From the NCBI GenBank assembly GCA_963662675.2, contig CAXXHP010000004.1, forward strand, positions 1,116,001 to 1,180,000: a DNA stretch of 64,000 nucleotides, given 5' to 3'. The translations under genes were made by a program, and so were the position numbers. Shown here one piece after another: positions 36,701 through 44,782 of the stretch (position 1 is its first letter; each line of letters opens with the position of its first letter). Under the pieces are notes generated by a model that worked only from the letters and a program-made list of their open reading frames with translations, was not told the origin of the DNA and did not search any database. This stretch comes from G963662675 sp963662675. Lineage in GTDB: Bacteria > Bacteroidota > Bacteroidia > Bacteroidales > Prolixibacteraceae.

Positions 36701-37263
36701 AAAACTTCAATTTTTTGAACTTCGTGAGAAGTACGGAAACCATCGAAGAAAGAAAGGAAAGGAACACGAGATTTTAAAGTTGCTAGGTGAGAAACACCTG
36801 CAAGATCCATTTCTTCTTGTACAGAACCGGCAGCTAACATTGCAAAACCTGTTTGACGAGCTGCATAAACATCTGAATGGTCACCAAAAATTGAAAGCGC
36901 ATGACCAGCAAGTGCGCGGGCACTAACATGGAAAACCGTTGGCAATAACTCGCCAGCTATTTTATACATATTAGGAATCATCAGCAACAACCCTTGTGAT
37001 GCTGTATAAGTAGAAGTTAAAGCTCCCGATTGTAAAGCTCCGTGAACAGCACCTGCAGCGCCACCTTCACTCTGCATTTCAGCTAAACGTACCGGACGAC
37101 CAAAAAGGTTCTTTTTTCCATTTGCAGCCCATTCATCCACATATTCTGCCATCGTTGATGATGGTGTAATTGGATAAATACAAGCAACTTCGCTAAACAT
37201 GTAACTCATATACGCAGCAGCGTAATTTCCGTCACATGTAATGAATTTTTTTTCTTTTGCCAT
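33715..37263 (-). CDS. nifJ: Pyruvate:ferredoxin (flavodoxin) oxidoreductase
   Basis: This enzyme oxidatively decarboxylates pyruvate to acetyl-CoA, reducing ferredoxin; it is central to anaerobic metabolism. It is the single-chain form of 1182 residues. Domains in order are the N-terminal pyruvate/TPP pyrimidine domain (SEVACIYPITPSSTMAEY), domain II, and the gamma domain. Two [4Fe-4S] clusters follow in a ferredoxin insert (CIQCNQCAYVCP and CTGCGNCADVCP). The C-terminal TPP diphosphate domain has CAGCGETPYIKL, NATGCSSIYGG and GDGWAYDIGYGGLDH. All cluster Cys are present. The gene is monocistronic. Confidence 0.97.
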   Translation of the reverse strand: MAKEKKFITCDGNYAAAYMSYMFSEVACIYPITPSSTMAEYVDEWAANGKKNLFGRPVRLAEMQSEGGAAGAVHGALQSGALTSTYTASQGLLLMIPNMYKIAGELLPTVFHVSARALAGHALSIFGDHSDVYAARQTGFAMLAAGSVQEEMDLAGVSHLATLKSRVPFLSFFDGFRTSHEVQKIEVLDQEDFRPLVDYDAIQEFRDRALNPESPLTRGTAQNPDIFFQAKEASNSFYNAVPDIVEGYMQEIKKITGREYHPFTYYGAADAENIIIAMGSVTETIKETIDHLAAQGKKVGLLSVHLYRPFSAKYFMNVLPASVKRIAILDRSKEPGANGEPLYLEVKDLFYGKENAPLIVGGRFGLGSKDTTPSQILSVYENLDLAEPKNGFTLGIVDDVTFTSLPLKEEVKVSPEGTYEAKFYGLGSDGTVGANKNSIKIIGDTTDKYCQGYFEYDSKKSGGFTCSHLRFGDSEIRSTYLITTPDFVACHVPAYVNLYDVLKGLKKGGSFLLNSIWDEEETKKRLPNNMKRYLAENEIKFYIINGTKLGEELGLGTRTNTIMQSAFFKITGVIPFEMAVEAMKKAIVKSYGSKGEKIVNMNYSAVDAGGKNVVKVEVPAEWKTIKLEEEVAATDRPEYISNFVDIINAQKGNSLPVSTFTGCEDGTFEQGTSAFEKRGIAVNVPEWIGDNCIQCNQCAYVCPHAAIRPFLMTEEEVANAPENTDVKAATPAKQFPGLNFRIQVSVLDCTGCGNCADVCPSKTKALEMKPLGTQEDQVARWEYMDKKVSYKETVVDKYKSVKNSQFAQPLFEFSGACAGCGETPYIKLITQLYGERMMIANATGCSSIYGGSAPATPYCKHKESGQGPAWANSLFEDNAEYGFGMAEGVNAQRDRIEAIMTEALQNGISEDEKVAFTAWIDGKDNADASKEASAKVLAILEGKDAVYAKDIIGLKKYLIKKSVWIFGGDGWAYDIGYGGLDHVLASGEDVNVLVMDTEVYSNTGGQASKSTPVGAVAKFAASGKKIRKKDLGMMAMTYGYVYVAQVAMGANQAQYLKAIREAEAYPGPSLIIAYSPCINHGLRASMGASQAEEKKAVEAGYWSMFRHNPMLEAEGKNPFELDSKDPDWSKFQDFLNGEVRYTSLKKSFPEIAAELFAAAEENAKWRYATYKRHAAMNYSTEE

Positions 37264-37322
37264 TTCTATTCAAGTTAATTTTAAATTTATTTTTTCTTGT
37301 CTCTCTATTTTATCATTCAAAT

Positions 37323-38500
37323 TCAATACAAAAAACCAAATAGCCAAAGTGGAATTATATTCCCTTTGCCTTCTTCTATCATATCTGCAGCAGCATAACT
37401 CGATTCAATAGTTGGCTCAGTATATTTACCTCCTACAGAAAAAGTATATTTGCCATCGATTTTAAAATCACCAATTTTCGAGCTTTTCACTTCATATTTA
37501 TAACCTACCTGATTATAAAAAAATGTAGTTCTCAAATTTCGGTTACTTAAATTTTCAGGATCTACAGCATATAAAATATTTGTGTTATGCGCATAAACCA
37601 AATCCGGCTTTTTCATTTGCTCTTCATCTCCATTAATATAGAGCAGATTAATCAACCGGGCATTTTTCAGATAGCGTAAGTAGTTCATGATTGTTGCTCG
37701 CGAGGCCTCTACATCAGCACTTATTTTACTCACATTTGGTGTAAATGGAACTTGATTGCAAACAACTTGCAAAAGTTTTCTGAGTTTTGGCAAATACTTT
37801 AACTCTATCTGATTGAGATAAGTAACATCAATTTCCAAAGCAAGATTTATATGCTTTAAAAGTGTCTCCCCATAAAAAGGTTCGTTATTTAAAAAATAGG
37901 GATAGAACCCTGTTTGAAGATACTCGTGATAATAGGCCAATGGTTTAACCTGCTTGGTAATCTCTGCTGAGATATCAATATGATTTGATATCAGCTCATC
38001 CAGACTGTATTTCCTGAATTTTAAATTGCTCTTAAAATTGAGGTATTCACGAAAAGAGAGTCCTTCAAGATGATAAACTTTTACAATCTCTCTAAGATTA
38101 TCATGCCCCTCAATAACCCTCAAAACAGGTGAAGATGAAAAAATAATCTTTAATTCGGGAAAACTATCATAACAGGCGCGAAGCTCATCTGCCCAATCCG
38201 TGTATTTATGAATTTGATCAAGAATTAGAACTTTTCCACCTTTTTTATAGAACTCATCCGCAAAATTAAAAATTTTACGTTTTGTAAAATAAAAGCTATT
38301 TAGATTGACATACAGACAGGATTTATCTTCAGGATACTTCTCAATAACGAGATCTAACAGGAAAGTTGTTTTTCCAACTCCGCGAAAACCTTTGATGCAA
38401 ATCATCCGCTGAGACCAATCAATTTCATCAATGAGTCCCCGACGAATGTTTCTCTCGGGTTATCAACTAATGCTTGATGTATCTGAAACAGATTATCCAT
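37323..38500 (-). pseudogene. AAA ATPase with DUF4143 domain, N-terminus displaced by a frameshift
   Basis: From 38405 to 37323 an open frame encodes the P-loop ATPase (ICIKGFRGVGKTTFLLDL), the Asp of VLILDQIHKY (Walker B), a sensor segment FSSSPVLRV, and a C-terminal DUF4143-like domain. Family members start about 30 residues earlier. That start is present: ATG at 38500 gives MDNLFQIHQALVDNP in another frame, and one extra C in the CCC run (plus-strand GGG, 38457-38459) would continue it as ERNIRRGLIDEIDWSQR into the open frame. A good promoter sits upstream of 38500, not of 38405. Such ATPases are common orphan genes in Bacteroidota, of unknown role. It is either mutated or a base-calling error. 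Confidence 0.8.
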
Positions 38501-38521
38501 CTTTTTCGTTTTTGGTGCAAA

Positions 38522-38553
38522 CAAAAGTAGACAGAAAAGTTGTTTTTTTGCAA
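38522..38553 (-). promoter_or_regulatory. Promoter of the DUF4143 ATPase gene
   Basis: On the minus strand TTG (38551-38553), 21 bp, then TACTTTTG (38522-38529). It fits the Bacteroidota consensus and places the transcription start about 25 bp before the ATG at 38500. Confidence 0.65.
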
Positions 38554-38759
38554 TCCAGAGATAACAATCTAGCTCAAAATATGCAATTTATAATTAATAA
38601 AAATAAGGATTAATTGTTATGCGTGTTTTCAAATAGCATCAAAACGTCAACCAAACACATCCAGCACAATAACCTTAAATAAAACACATTAGCACACAAA
38701 AAGGTTAATAATATAATTTCAAGCAATTATCAATTATTATTATTTGTGTTTCAAATGTC

Positions 38760-39500
38760 TCAGGAAAGTCTTTGGGCATGAGAGCCAATAATAATCATGG
38801 AAGGCATTGGGGGGTCAATTTCGGATAACAAGCGGGTTACCTCCCCCAAAGTCGATGAGTAAATTTCTTGATCGGGGTGCCCAACCCTACTTATAATTTG
38901 AAGAGGAAACGTTGAAGGAACATCTCTTTTCAATAGTTCTTCACTTAAAAAAACCAAATTCTTCAATCCCATATAAACCATAACCGGAGCAGCTGTTTTT
39001 AAAACGGAAGCAACTACATCAATATCTGCGAATCCACCATCACGCTTATGTCCAGTATAAAAGAGGGTCATACTATTTATCCCACGAAGCGTTACCGGAA
39101 TATGAAAACAGGTAGCAGCAGCCAATCCGGCGGTAATGCCGGGTATTATTTCCACGTTTAGGTTCTGTGAAAGGCAAAATTCGAGCTCTTCTGCTCCACG
39201 ACCAAAAATAAACGGGTCGCCTGCCTTAAGCCGAACAACTCTTTTCCCTTGATCTGCAAATTCTTTCATTTGGCGATGAATATTATTCTGACGTTCAGTC
39301 TGGTGCTGCCCATCCTGATAATGCTTGCCAGCATAAATCTTCAGTGTATGTTTTTCTGCGAGTTCAAGAATTTCGTCACCATGCAAAGCATCGTACAAAA
39401 TTACTTCAGCCTCCCGAATACGATTAACGGCCTTAACCGTTAATAATTCTGGATCTCCAGGGCCAGCCCCAACGATGGATATCAAATGTTTATTTGTCAT
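38760..39500 (-). CDS. cobA: Uroporphyrinogen-III C-methyltransferase
   Basis: This enzyme adds two SAM-derived methyl groups to uroporphyrinogen III to give precorrin-2, the entry to siroheme. It has 246 residues, the stand-alone CobA/SUMT form. It shows VGAGPGDPELLT at about 10-21, VVRLKAGDPFIFGRGAEE near 89-106, and VIPGITAG-like EIIPGITAGLAAA. It is the last gene of the sulfur operon, 60 bp after the SDR-like gene. Together with HemD and the Met8-like protein upstream, it supplies siroheme for CysI. Confidence 0.95.
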   Translation of the reverse strand: MTNKHLISIVGAGPGDPELLTVKAVNRIREAEVILYDALHGDEILELAEKHTLKIYAGKHYQDGQHQTERQNNIHRQMKEFADQGKRVVRLKAGDPFIFGRGAEELEFCLSQNLNVEIIPGITAGLAAATCFHIPVTLRGINSMTLFYTGHKRDGGFADIDVVASVLKTAAPVMVYMGLKNLVFLSEELLKRDVPSTFPLQIISRVGHPDQEIYSSTLGEVTRLLSEIDPPMPSMIIIGSHAQRLS

Positions 39501-39560
39501 TTAATGGGTTTTCGGGTTTTTATAAATATCAGATTATTGGCAGGAAAAAGCGCTTATTTA

Positions 39561-40376
39561 TTAGCCTTTCAGGTAGTCCATCGGACTTCTATATTTAAAC
39601 TGAAAATTAATTTCTTCAATTAACTTACTACTGTCCACTATCTTATAAGACTCGTTTCCTTCATAAAAATCAGGCGTGGGTATGCCTGAGACTTCTGATG
39701 CCCTCAGATAAAACTCTTTGCGAGTTGGATGAACCGGGCAACAAGCGTTAAAAATTTCACCCCATACATTGTACCGGATAAGTTCAGAAACGATACTTAA
39801 ACAATCGTCCTGATGGATCAGGTTTACTGGCTTGGAACCATCTATTGCTTCCTTCTTATTTATGAGAAACCGGGCAGGATTACGTTCAGCTCCAATTAAA
39901 CCACCGAAACGCAATACCGTAGTTCTAAAGTTATTATTTCTAAGCAATACTTTTTCAGCCAAAACCAAAGCTTTCCCAGATGGTTTATCTGGCAAATAAA
40001 CATCTTCTTCACGCACTATTCCCCCTTCTGCATATACTGAGGTTGATGAAAAAAACAATACCCGAGGAACCTGATGCTGTTCAATCATCTTACCCAACGT
40101 CCTAATTTCCTTTGGGTATACTTGCTCAATATAAGGGATTCTTCTTGGAGGAATTGATACGATAACCAGATCAGTATCAAAAAAACTCGAATCATTCATT
40201 TCAATATGGTCTGTCCCAACGGTCAACTGATATGGCCATATACCAGCCTTCTGCATTCGTTGCAATTTTGAAAGTGTTGTTACTGATCCTTTCACCTTGA
40301 ACCCTTCTGCAATTAGCTTTTCAGCCAGAGGGAACCCCAACCAACCACATCCTAATATTGAAATTGTTTTTATCAT
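39561..40376 (-). CDS. NAD(P)-dependent epimerase/SDR-like protein (YeeZ-like)
   Basis: This 271-residue Rossmann-fold protein has the dinucleotide motif ISILGCGWLGFPLAEKL at residues 5-21. It has FFSSTSVYAEGG with the Ser-Ser-Thr-Ser-x-Tyr pattern of extended SDRs, and DDCLSIVSELI. The catalytic Tyr-x-x-x-Lys motif is not intact (after VYAEGG there is no YxxxK), so enzymatic activity is uncertain. It resembles E. coli YeeZ. It lies inside the sulfite reductase/siroheme operon between hemD and cobA with spacers of about 60 bp. Its contribution to that pathway is unknown. Confidence 0.8.
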   Translation of the reverse strand: MIKTISILGCGWLGFPLAEKLIAEGFKVKGSVTTLSKLQRMQKAGIWPYQLTVGTDHIEMNDSSFFDTDLVIVSIPPRRIPYIEQVYPKEIRTLGKMIEQHQVPRVLFFSSTSVYAEGGIVREEDVYLPDKPSGKALVLAEKVLLRNNNFRTTVLRFGGLIGAERNPARFLINKKEAIDGSKPVNLIHQDDCLSIVSELIRYNVWGEIFNACCPVHPTRKEFYLRASEVSGIPTPDFYEGNESYKIVDSSKLIEEINFQFKYRSPMDYLKG

Positions 40377-40437
40377 ACTTTATTGTAACAAACCAGAGGT
40401 AATCCTGTTGAAAACGAGACATACAGGCATAACTCCA

Positions 40438-41178
40438 CTACATACTGTCCATATCTTCTGTAGGGGCAGGTTCATTTATTTTTTTCATGAGCCTGTCAAC
40501 CGAAAATTTCACAAACGATAATTCTTCATGGTCATAAGACTGGTTCACTGTATTGGGGAAAACTGTCCATGCCCTGCGGGCTGTACTTTCGCCAACGGCC
40601 ATAATAATGCCATTGGGAGCAGGAAAGTTGCCGGCAGCCTTATAACTCTCTATCGCCGTCGGACTAAAAAACAAATAGGCATCAAATGCTTCATTAATCC
40701 ATGTTTCAAATGGCGTATTTTTATACACTTCTAATTCATGAGTATGAATTCCTTCCGAAAATAAACGTTCATACAAATCGTTTAATGCTTTGTCTCCACG
40801 CAAATAAATTGCCCGTTGCCCGCTGCTTTTGTCTTTAATAAGCTGAGCTAAAGAGAATGTATTAGGCTCTTTTGCCAAATGAATTTTCAATTGAGTATTT
40901 TGCAAAATATCTCGTTGCTTCTCCGAGAGGCAAAAAACTTCGTATTTGATGTGAGTTCCAAAATACTTGTAAAAACGCATCAACCAATGAGCTGCATAAG
41001 AACTGGTTACAACTAAACTCACCTGCTCATCTTTTAGCGATTGTAAAAACTTCACATTTGGCTTCCTATATTTCACATGTGAAATTGGATGCTCAATAAA
41101 ACGAATCGGTTGTTTTTTAAGCCACCGACGTGTTGCTGACGATAAACTTCTTCCTATAAAAATTGAAGGTAATTCCAT
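40438..41178 (-). CDS. hemD: Uroporphyrinogen-III synthase
   Basis: This 246-residue protein has the weakly conserved HemD fold: N-terminal FIGRSLSSATRRWLKK, VVTSSYAAHWLM, AIYLRGDKALNDLYERL, then LFFSPTAIESY and AVGESTARRAW near the C-terminus. HemD cyclises hydroxymethylbilane to uroporphyrinogen III. Its start lies 3 bp after the cysI stop codon and it is in the siroheme-making operon, which strongly supports the assignment despite low sequence conservation. No hemA, hemB or hemC lies nearby, so this copy appears dedicated to siroheme supply. Confidence 0.85.
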   Translation of the reverse strand: MELPSIFIGRSLSSATRRWLKKQPIRFIEHPISHVKYRKPNVKFLQSLKDEQVSLVVTSSYAAHWLMRFYKYFGTHIKYEVFCLSEKQRDILQNTQLKIHLAKEPNTFSLAQLIKDKSSGQRAIYLRGDKALNDLYERLFSEGIHTHELEVYKNTPFETWINEAFDAYLFFSPTAIESYKAAGNFPAPNGIIMAVGESTARRAWTVFPNTVNQSYDHEELSFVKFSVDRLMKKINEPAPTEDMDSM

Positions 41179-41181
41179 CTT

Positions 41182-42876
41182 CTAATGTTTAAAATCTTTC
41201 CCTTTAACTGTTTCCTTCACATAATTTTTCCGTATTACAAAGTCGCCAAGGCCTTCTCCCTTTTCCCTATTTTGCGAAAAATCAGCAATAATAGGGCGAA
41301 GTTCAGCCAAGATTTCCTCTTCGGAAAGTGTTTCTTTGTAGAGGGTGTTCAAACGCGTGCCGTTCAAATTTCCTCCCAAATAGAGATTATAATGTCCAAG
41401 TGATTTCCCAATTAACCCAATCTCTGCCAGATATGGCCTGCCACAACCGTTTGGACAACCGGTCATACGAATCACAATTTCTTCTTTCAGCAAACCATTT
41501 TCATCCAAAATACCCTCCAGTTTAGTCATAAAATACGGCAAGTACCGTTCAGCTTCAGCAAAGGCCAGGCTACATGTATTTAAGGACACACAAGCAATTG
41601 AATTCTGCCGCAAGCCAGAAAGCTGAACAGGCCAAACACCATACTTTTTCAATATACGATTGACTTTGTCTTTATCATTGGTATTGGCAATTATTAAGTT
41701 TTGGTTCCCGGTCAGGATGAATTGTGCATCAACTTTTTCAGCAAGTTCACGCAAGGCTGTTTTCAGCTTTAGCTCGTCGGTATCTTTTACACGTCCACCT
41801 TCAACAAACAAGTTTAGGTTCCACTTGCCATCTGTTCCTTTCAACCAGCCAAAGCGATCTCCATTACGTGTGAAATGATATGGTTTTGCAGGCAACAATT
41901 CATAGCCCAGATATTTGTTTACTTCTTTCTTAAACCAGTCCAAACCCAAACGGTCAATCGTATATTTTAGCCGGGCTTGCTTACGGTTCTGTCTGTTCCC
42001 ATTATCTTTCTGCACCAATAAAATTTTCTCGGCCACATCTACAGCTTGCTCTGGAAAACAAAACCCAATCACGTCTGCAAGGCGTGGATACGTTTCGGGC
42101 ATACCAAATGTTGAGCCGAAGCCACCTCCCGCAACTACATTGTACCCGATCAATGTCCCTTCGTCCTGTATCGCAATAAACCCCAAATCCTGTGAAAACA
42201 CATCCACATCATTATAAGGAGGAACGGCCACTCCTATTTTAAATTTACGGGGAAGATATCGGTCTCCATAAATTGGTTCGACATCCTGTTTCCCATCAAT
42301 AAGTAATTTTTTGTCGAGCCATATTTCATGGTAGGCAGTTGTTTGTGGAGTAAGATGTGCCGAAATTTCACCTGCCAATTTATAGGTTTCAGCATGTATC
42401 TCCGACTCAGTCGGATTTGCAAAAGACATCACATTACGGTTCACATCACCACAGGCAGCAATCGTGTCCAATAATACATCATTGATACCCTGGATGGTAG
42501 GTTTTAACTTTTTCTTAATCACACCATGAAGCTGAAAGGCCTGACGGGTAGTCAACTTAATCGTCCCATTGGCATGCTCATCTGCCAGCCTGTCCATTTG
42601 TAGCCATTGCTGCGGAGTTGCAAGCCCTCCGGGTAATCTAACCCGAATTAGAAACGAGAAAGCAGGCTCCAGTTTTTGTTGTTTTCTTTCTTTCTCCAAA
42701 TCTCGATCGTACTGCTGATATATCCCATGGAACTTAGACATTTGGGTGTCACCATCGGCTATTGCTCCTGTTACCGGGTTAGCCAAACTTTCAGCTAAAG
42801 TTCCTCGCAAATAATCACTATCGTATTTTAACTTCTCAACTTCGGAGAGCTTGCTCCAATCTATTTCGTTGCTCAT
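41182..42876 (-). CDS. cysI: Assimilatory sulfite reductase hemoprotein (beta) subunit
   Basis: This enzyme reduces sulfite to sulfide by six electrons using siroheme and a [4Fe-4S] cluster. It has 564 residues, near the E. coli CysI size. The substrate-facing motif is TTRQAFQLHGVIKK. The cluster and siroheme ligands are in CVSLNTCSLAFAEAERYLP (Cys-x5-Cys) and TGCPNGCGRPYLAEIG (Cys-x3-Cys), the last Cys bridging to siroheme. The gene lies downstream of cysJ with a 106-bp spacer that holds a palindromic repeat, and 3 bp before hemD. Confidence 0.97.
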   Translation of the reverse strand: MSNEIDWSKLSEVEKLKYDSDYLRGTLAESLANPVTGAIADGDTQMSKFHGIYQQYDRDLEKERKQQKLEPAFSFLIRVRLPGGLATPQQWLQMDRLADEHANGTIKLTTRQAFQLHGVIKKKLKPTIQGINDVLLDTIAACGDVNRNVMSFANPTESEIHAETYKLAGEISAHLTPQTTAYHEIWLDKKLLIDGKQDVEPIYGDRYLPRKFKIGVAVPPYNDVDVFSQDLGFIAIQDEGTLIGYNVVAGGGFGSTFGMPETYPRLADVIGFCFPEQAVDVAEKILLVQKDNGNRQNRKQARLKYTIDRLGLDWFKKEVNKYLGYELLPAKPYHFTRNGDRFGWLKGTDGKWNLNLFVEGGRVKDTDELKLKTALRELAEKVDAQFILTGNQNLIIANTNDKDKVNRILKKYGVWPVQLSGLRQNSIACVSLNTCSLAFAEAERYLPYFMTKLEGILDENGLLKEEIVIRMTGCPNGCGRPYLAEIGLIGKSLGHYNLYLGGNLNGTRLNTLYKETLSEEEILAELRPIIADFSQNREKGEGLGDFVIRKNYVKETVKGKDFKH

Positions 42877-42902
42877 ACTATATCAACTTTTTTATTGTCT
42901 TT

Positions 42903-42957
42903 CTGAACTTGGTTCAGTATCTGTTTGTAATTTATAGCTGCTGAAACAAGTTCAGCA
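42903..42957. repeat. Palindromic REP-like element between cysJ and cysI
   Basis: Two small hairpins, CTGAAC-TTG-GTTCAG (42903-42917) and GCTGAA-ACAAG-TTCAGC (42940-42956), are themselves near inverted copies of each other (CTGAACTTG...CAAGTTCAG). Sequences of the kind GCTGAAACAAGTTCAGC are, to my recollection, dispersed intergenic palindromes in Bacteroidota genomes. It lies in the only long spacer of the operon's core and may affect mRNA stability or partial termination. Confidence 0.55.
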
Positions 42958-42982
42958 TGACGGTGGATCTCGATAAACTACG

Positions 42983-44782
42983 TCAATACACATCTGCCTG
43001 AAAACGTTTTTCTTTTTTCAACTTTTTAAAATATTCTCTGGCTTTTCCCTCACTCATACCTCCCTGTGATTGTATGATTTCTAATAAGGTTTTCTGCACA
43101 TCTTTAGCCATATTTTTCATATCACCACACAAATAGAAGCTCGCTCCATTTTCCAGCCAATTATAAATTTCGGCTTGCTGCTCGGCTAAGCGATGTTGCA
43201 CATACACTTTTTCATTCTGATCACGAGAAAAAGCCAGATCAATTTTTTCGAGGTAACCTTTCTTTAAATATTTCTGCCATTCAAGTTGATACAGAAAATC
43301 CGAATGGAAATGCCGTTCTCCAAAGAACAGCCAACTTTTCCCTTTCATGTTGTTAGCTTCCCTTTGCTGAATAAATGCACGAAATGGAGCAATACCGGTA
43401 CCTGCGCCAACCATTATTATAGGTGCTCCGTTTTCAATTGGTAATCTGAAACTTGGATTACGTTCAATATAAATTGGAATTTCATGATCTATTTCTATCC
43501 GATCTGCCAGATATGTGGAAGCTGCACCCTGACGTTCGCGCCCCTTACTATTATATTGCACTTTTGAAACGGTAATGTGAACCTCATCGCCAACAGATTC
43601 CTGACTTGATGAAATTGAATACAGACGAGGAGGTAACGGACGAAGTACATCCACCAGATCCTGAGCATTTAAGGGAAATGGGAATTCCTGAATTAAGTCA
43701 AGAACATCATGTCCCCATAGATATTCATCCAGCAGCTTTTCATCATCCATCGTTTGGATTAAGACCTTGGAATCCGTCTTCTCCGCATATTTTTTAAGCA
43801 CATCACGAGTAAGCACCGTAATTTCAAGATGATGGCGTAAAGCATTTAAGACACTGAACTCACCTTTTTTTATGATGATGGGAGCTTGCTCGTCCAATTG
43901 CAATTTGCGAATGATCTGTTCAACCAACAATGGCGGATTATCAGCCAAAATACCTAACGAGTCACCTGGTTGATAGGAAATCCCTGAACCATCCAGAGCT
44001 ATTTCTACATGATAAACTTCCTTATCAGACTCTCGCCCGGTAATTTTTGTTTTATCCGAAATTACTGCCCGAAAGGGATTCTTCCTGTTATAAACAACAG
44101 TCTCCCTTTTAGCACCTCCAGAAGATCCTGCAATTGCTGATTCTGGAGCCTGCTTCACCAACGTACTGGCAACGTTCTCCATCCACAGTGCCGCATCGTC
44201 TTCGTAATCCACGTCACAATTAACGATAGGAAGCAATTCTGTTGCTCCCGCATCTTTTAGAGCCTTGTCTATTTCGATTCCTGTTTGGCAAAACAACTTG
44301 TAGCTTTTATCTCCCAATGCCAGCACTGAATAATTTAGGTTGGGTAGTTTTGGTACCCGCTTCCCTGTAATAAACCGATGAAAATCCTCAGCCATCAACG
44401 GAGGTTCGCCTTCACCATGTGTACTCACAATTACCAGAAGGTTTTGCTCCTTTTCAATTTGTTTGATGTTGTAATCATCCATCGATATTACATCTGCCAC
44501 AACAGATCTTTCTTGCAATAAAACTTTAAACTTTTTCGCCAGCCCTTCACTTCTGCCAGTATGCGATCCGAATAAAATGGTGAGTTTTTGAATATTGGGG
44601 GTAGCAGTTTGCACAGCTTGACCCGGCAAAACAGAATTCAACTTACTATTTGTTATAGTTCCTACTGTCAACCCCTGAAAATATCCACTCAGCCAAATCA
44701 ATTGTTGCTGGTCTGCACCGTCCAGCAACTGCTCAAGCGCCTTTGAATGCACTTCACTTAAAGGATTAATTCTAATACTCAT
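42983..44782 (-). CDS. cysJ: Assimilatory sulfite reductase flavoprotein (alpha) subunit
   Basis: This NADPH-dependent electron-transfer subunit for CysI has 599 residues. The N-terminal flavodoxin-like FMN domain carries LTILFGSHTGRSEGLAKKF (about 66-84) and STHGEGEPP. The FAD-binding domain has RLYSISSSQ, and the C-terminal NADPH module has VGAGTGIAPFRAF and FGERHFHSDFLY. The last residues are DVY, as in E. coli CysJ. It overlaps the upstream met8-like gene by 11 bp. Confidence 0.96.
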   Translation of the reverse strand: MSIRINPLSEVHSKALEQLLDGADQQQLIWLSGYFQGLTVGTITNSKLNSVLPGQAVQTATPNIQKLTILFGSHTGRSEGLAKKFKVLLQERSVVADVISMDDYNIKQIEKEQNLLVIVSTHGEGEPPLMAEDFHRFITGKRVPKLPNLNYSVLALGDKSYKLFCQTGIEIDKALKDAGATELLPIVNCDVDYEDDAALWMENVASTLVKQAPESAIAGSSGGAKRETVVYNRKNPFRAVISDKTKITGRESDKEVYHVEIALDGSGISYQPGDSLGILADNPPLLVEQIIRKLQLDEQAPIIIKKGEFSVLNALRHHLEITVLTRDVLKKYAEKTDSKVLIQTMDDEKLLDEYLWGHDVLDLIQEFPFPLNAQDLVDVLRPLPPRLYSISSSQESVGDEVHITVSKVQYNSKGRERQGAASTYLADRIEIDHEIPIYIERNPSFRLPIENGAPIIMVGAGTGIAPFRAFIQQREANNMKGKSWLFFGERHFHSDFLYQLEWQKYLKKGYLEKIDLAFSRDQNEKVYVQHRLAEQQAEIYNWLENGASFYLCGDMKNMAKDVQKTLLEIIQSQGGMSEGKAREYFKKLKKEKRFQADVY

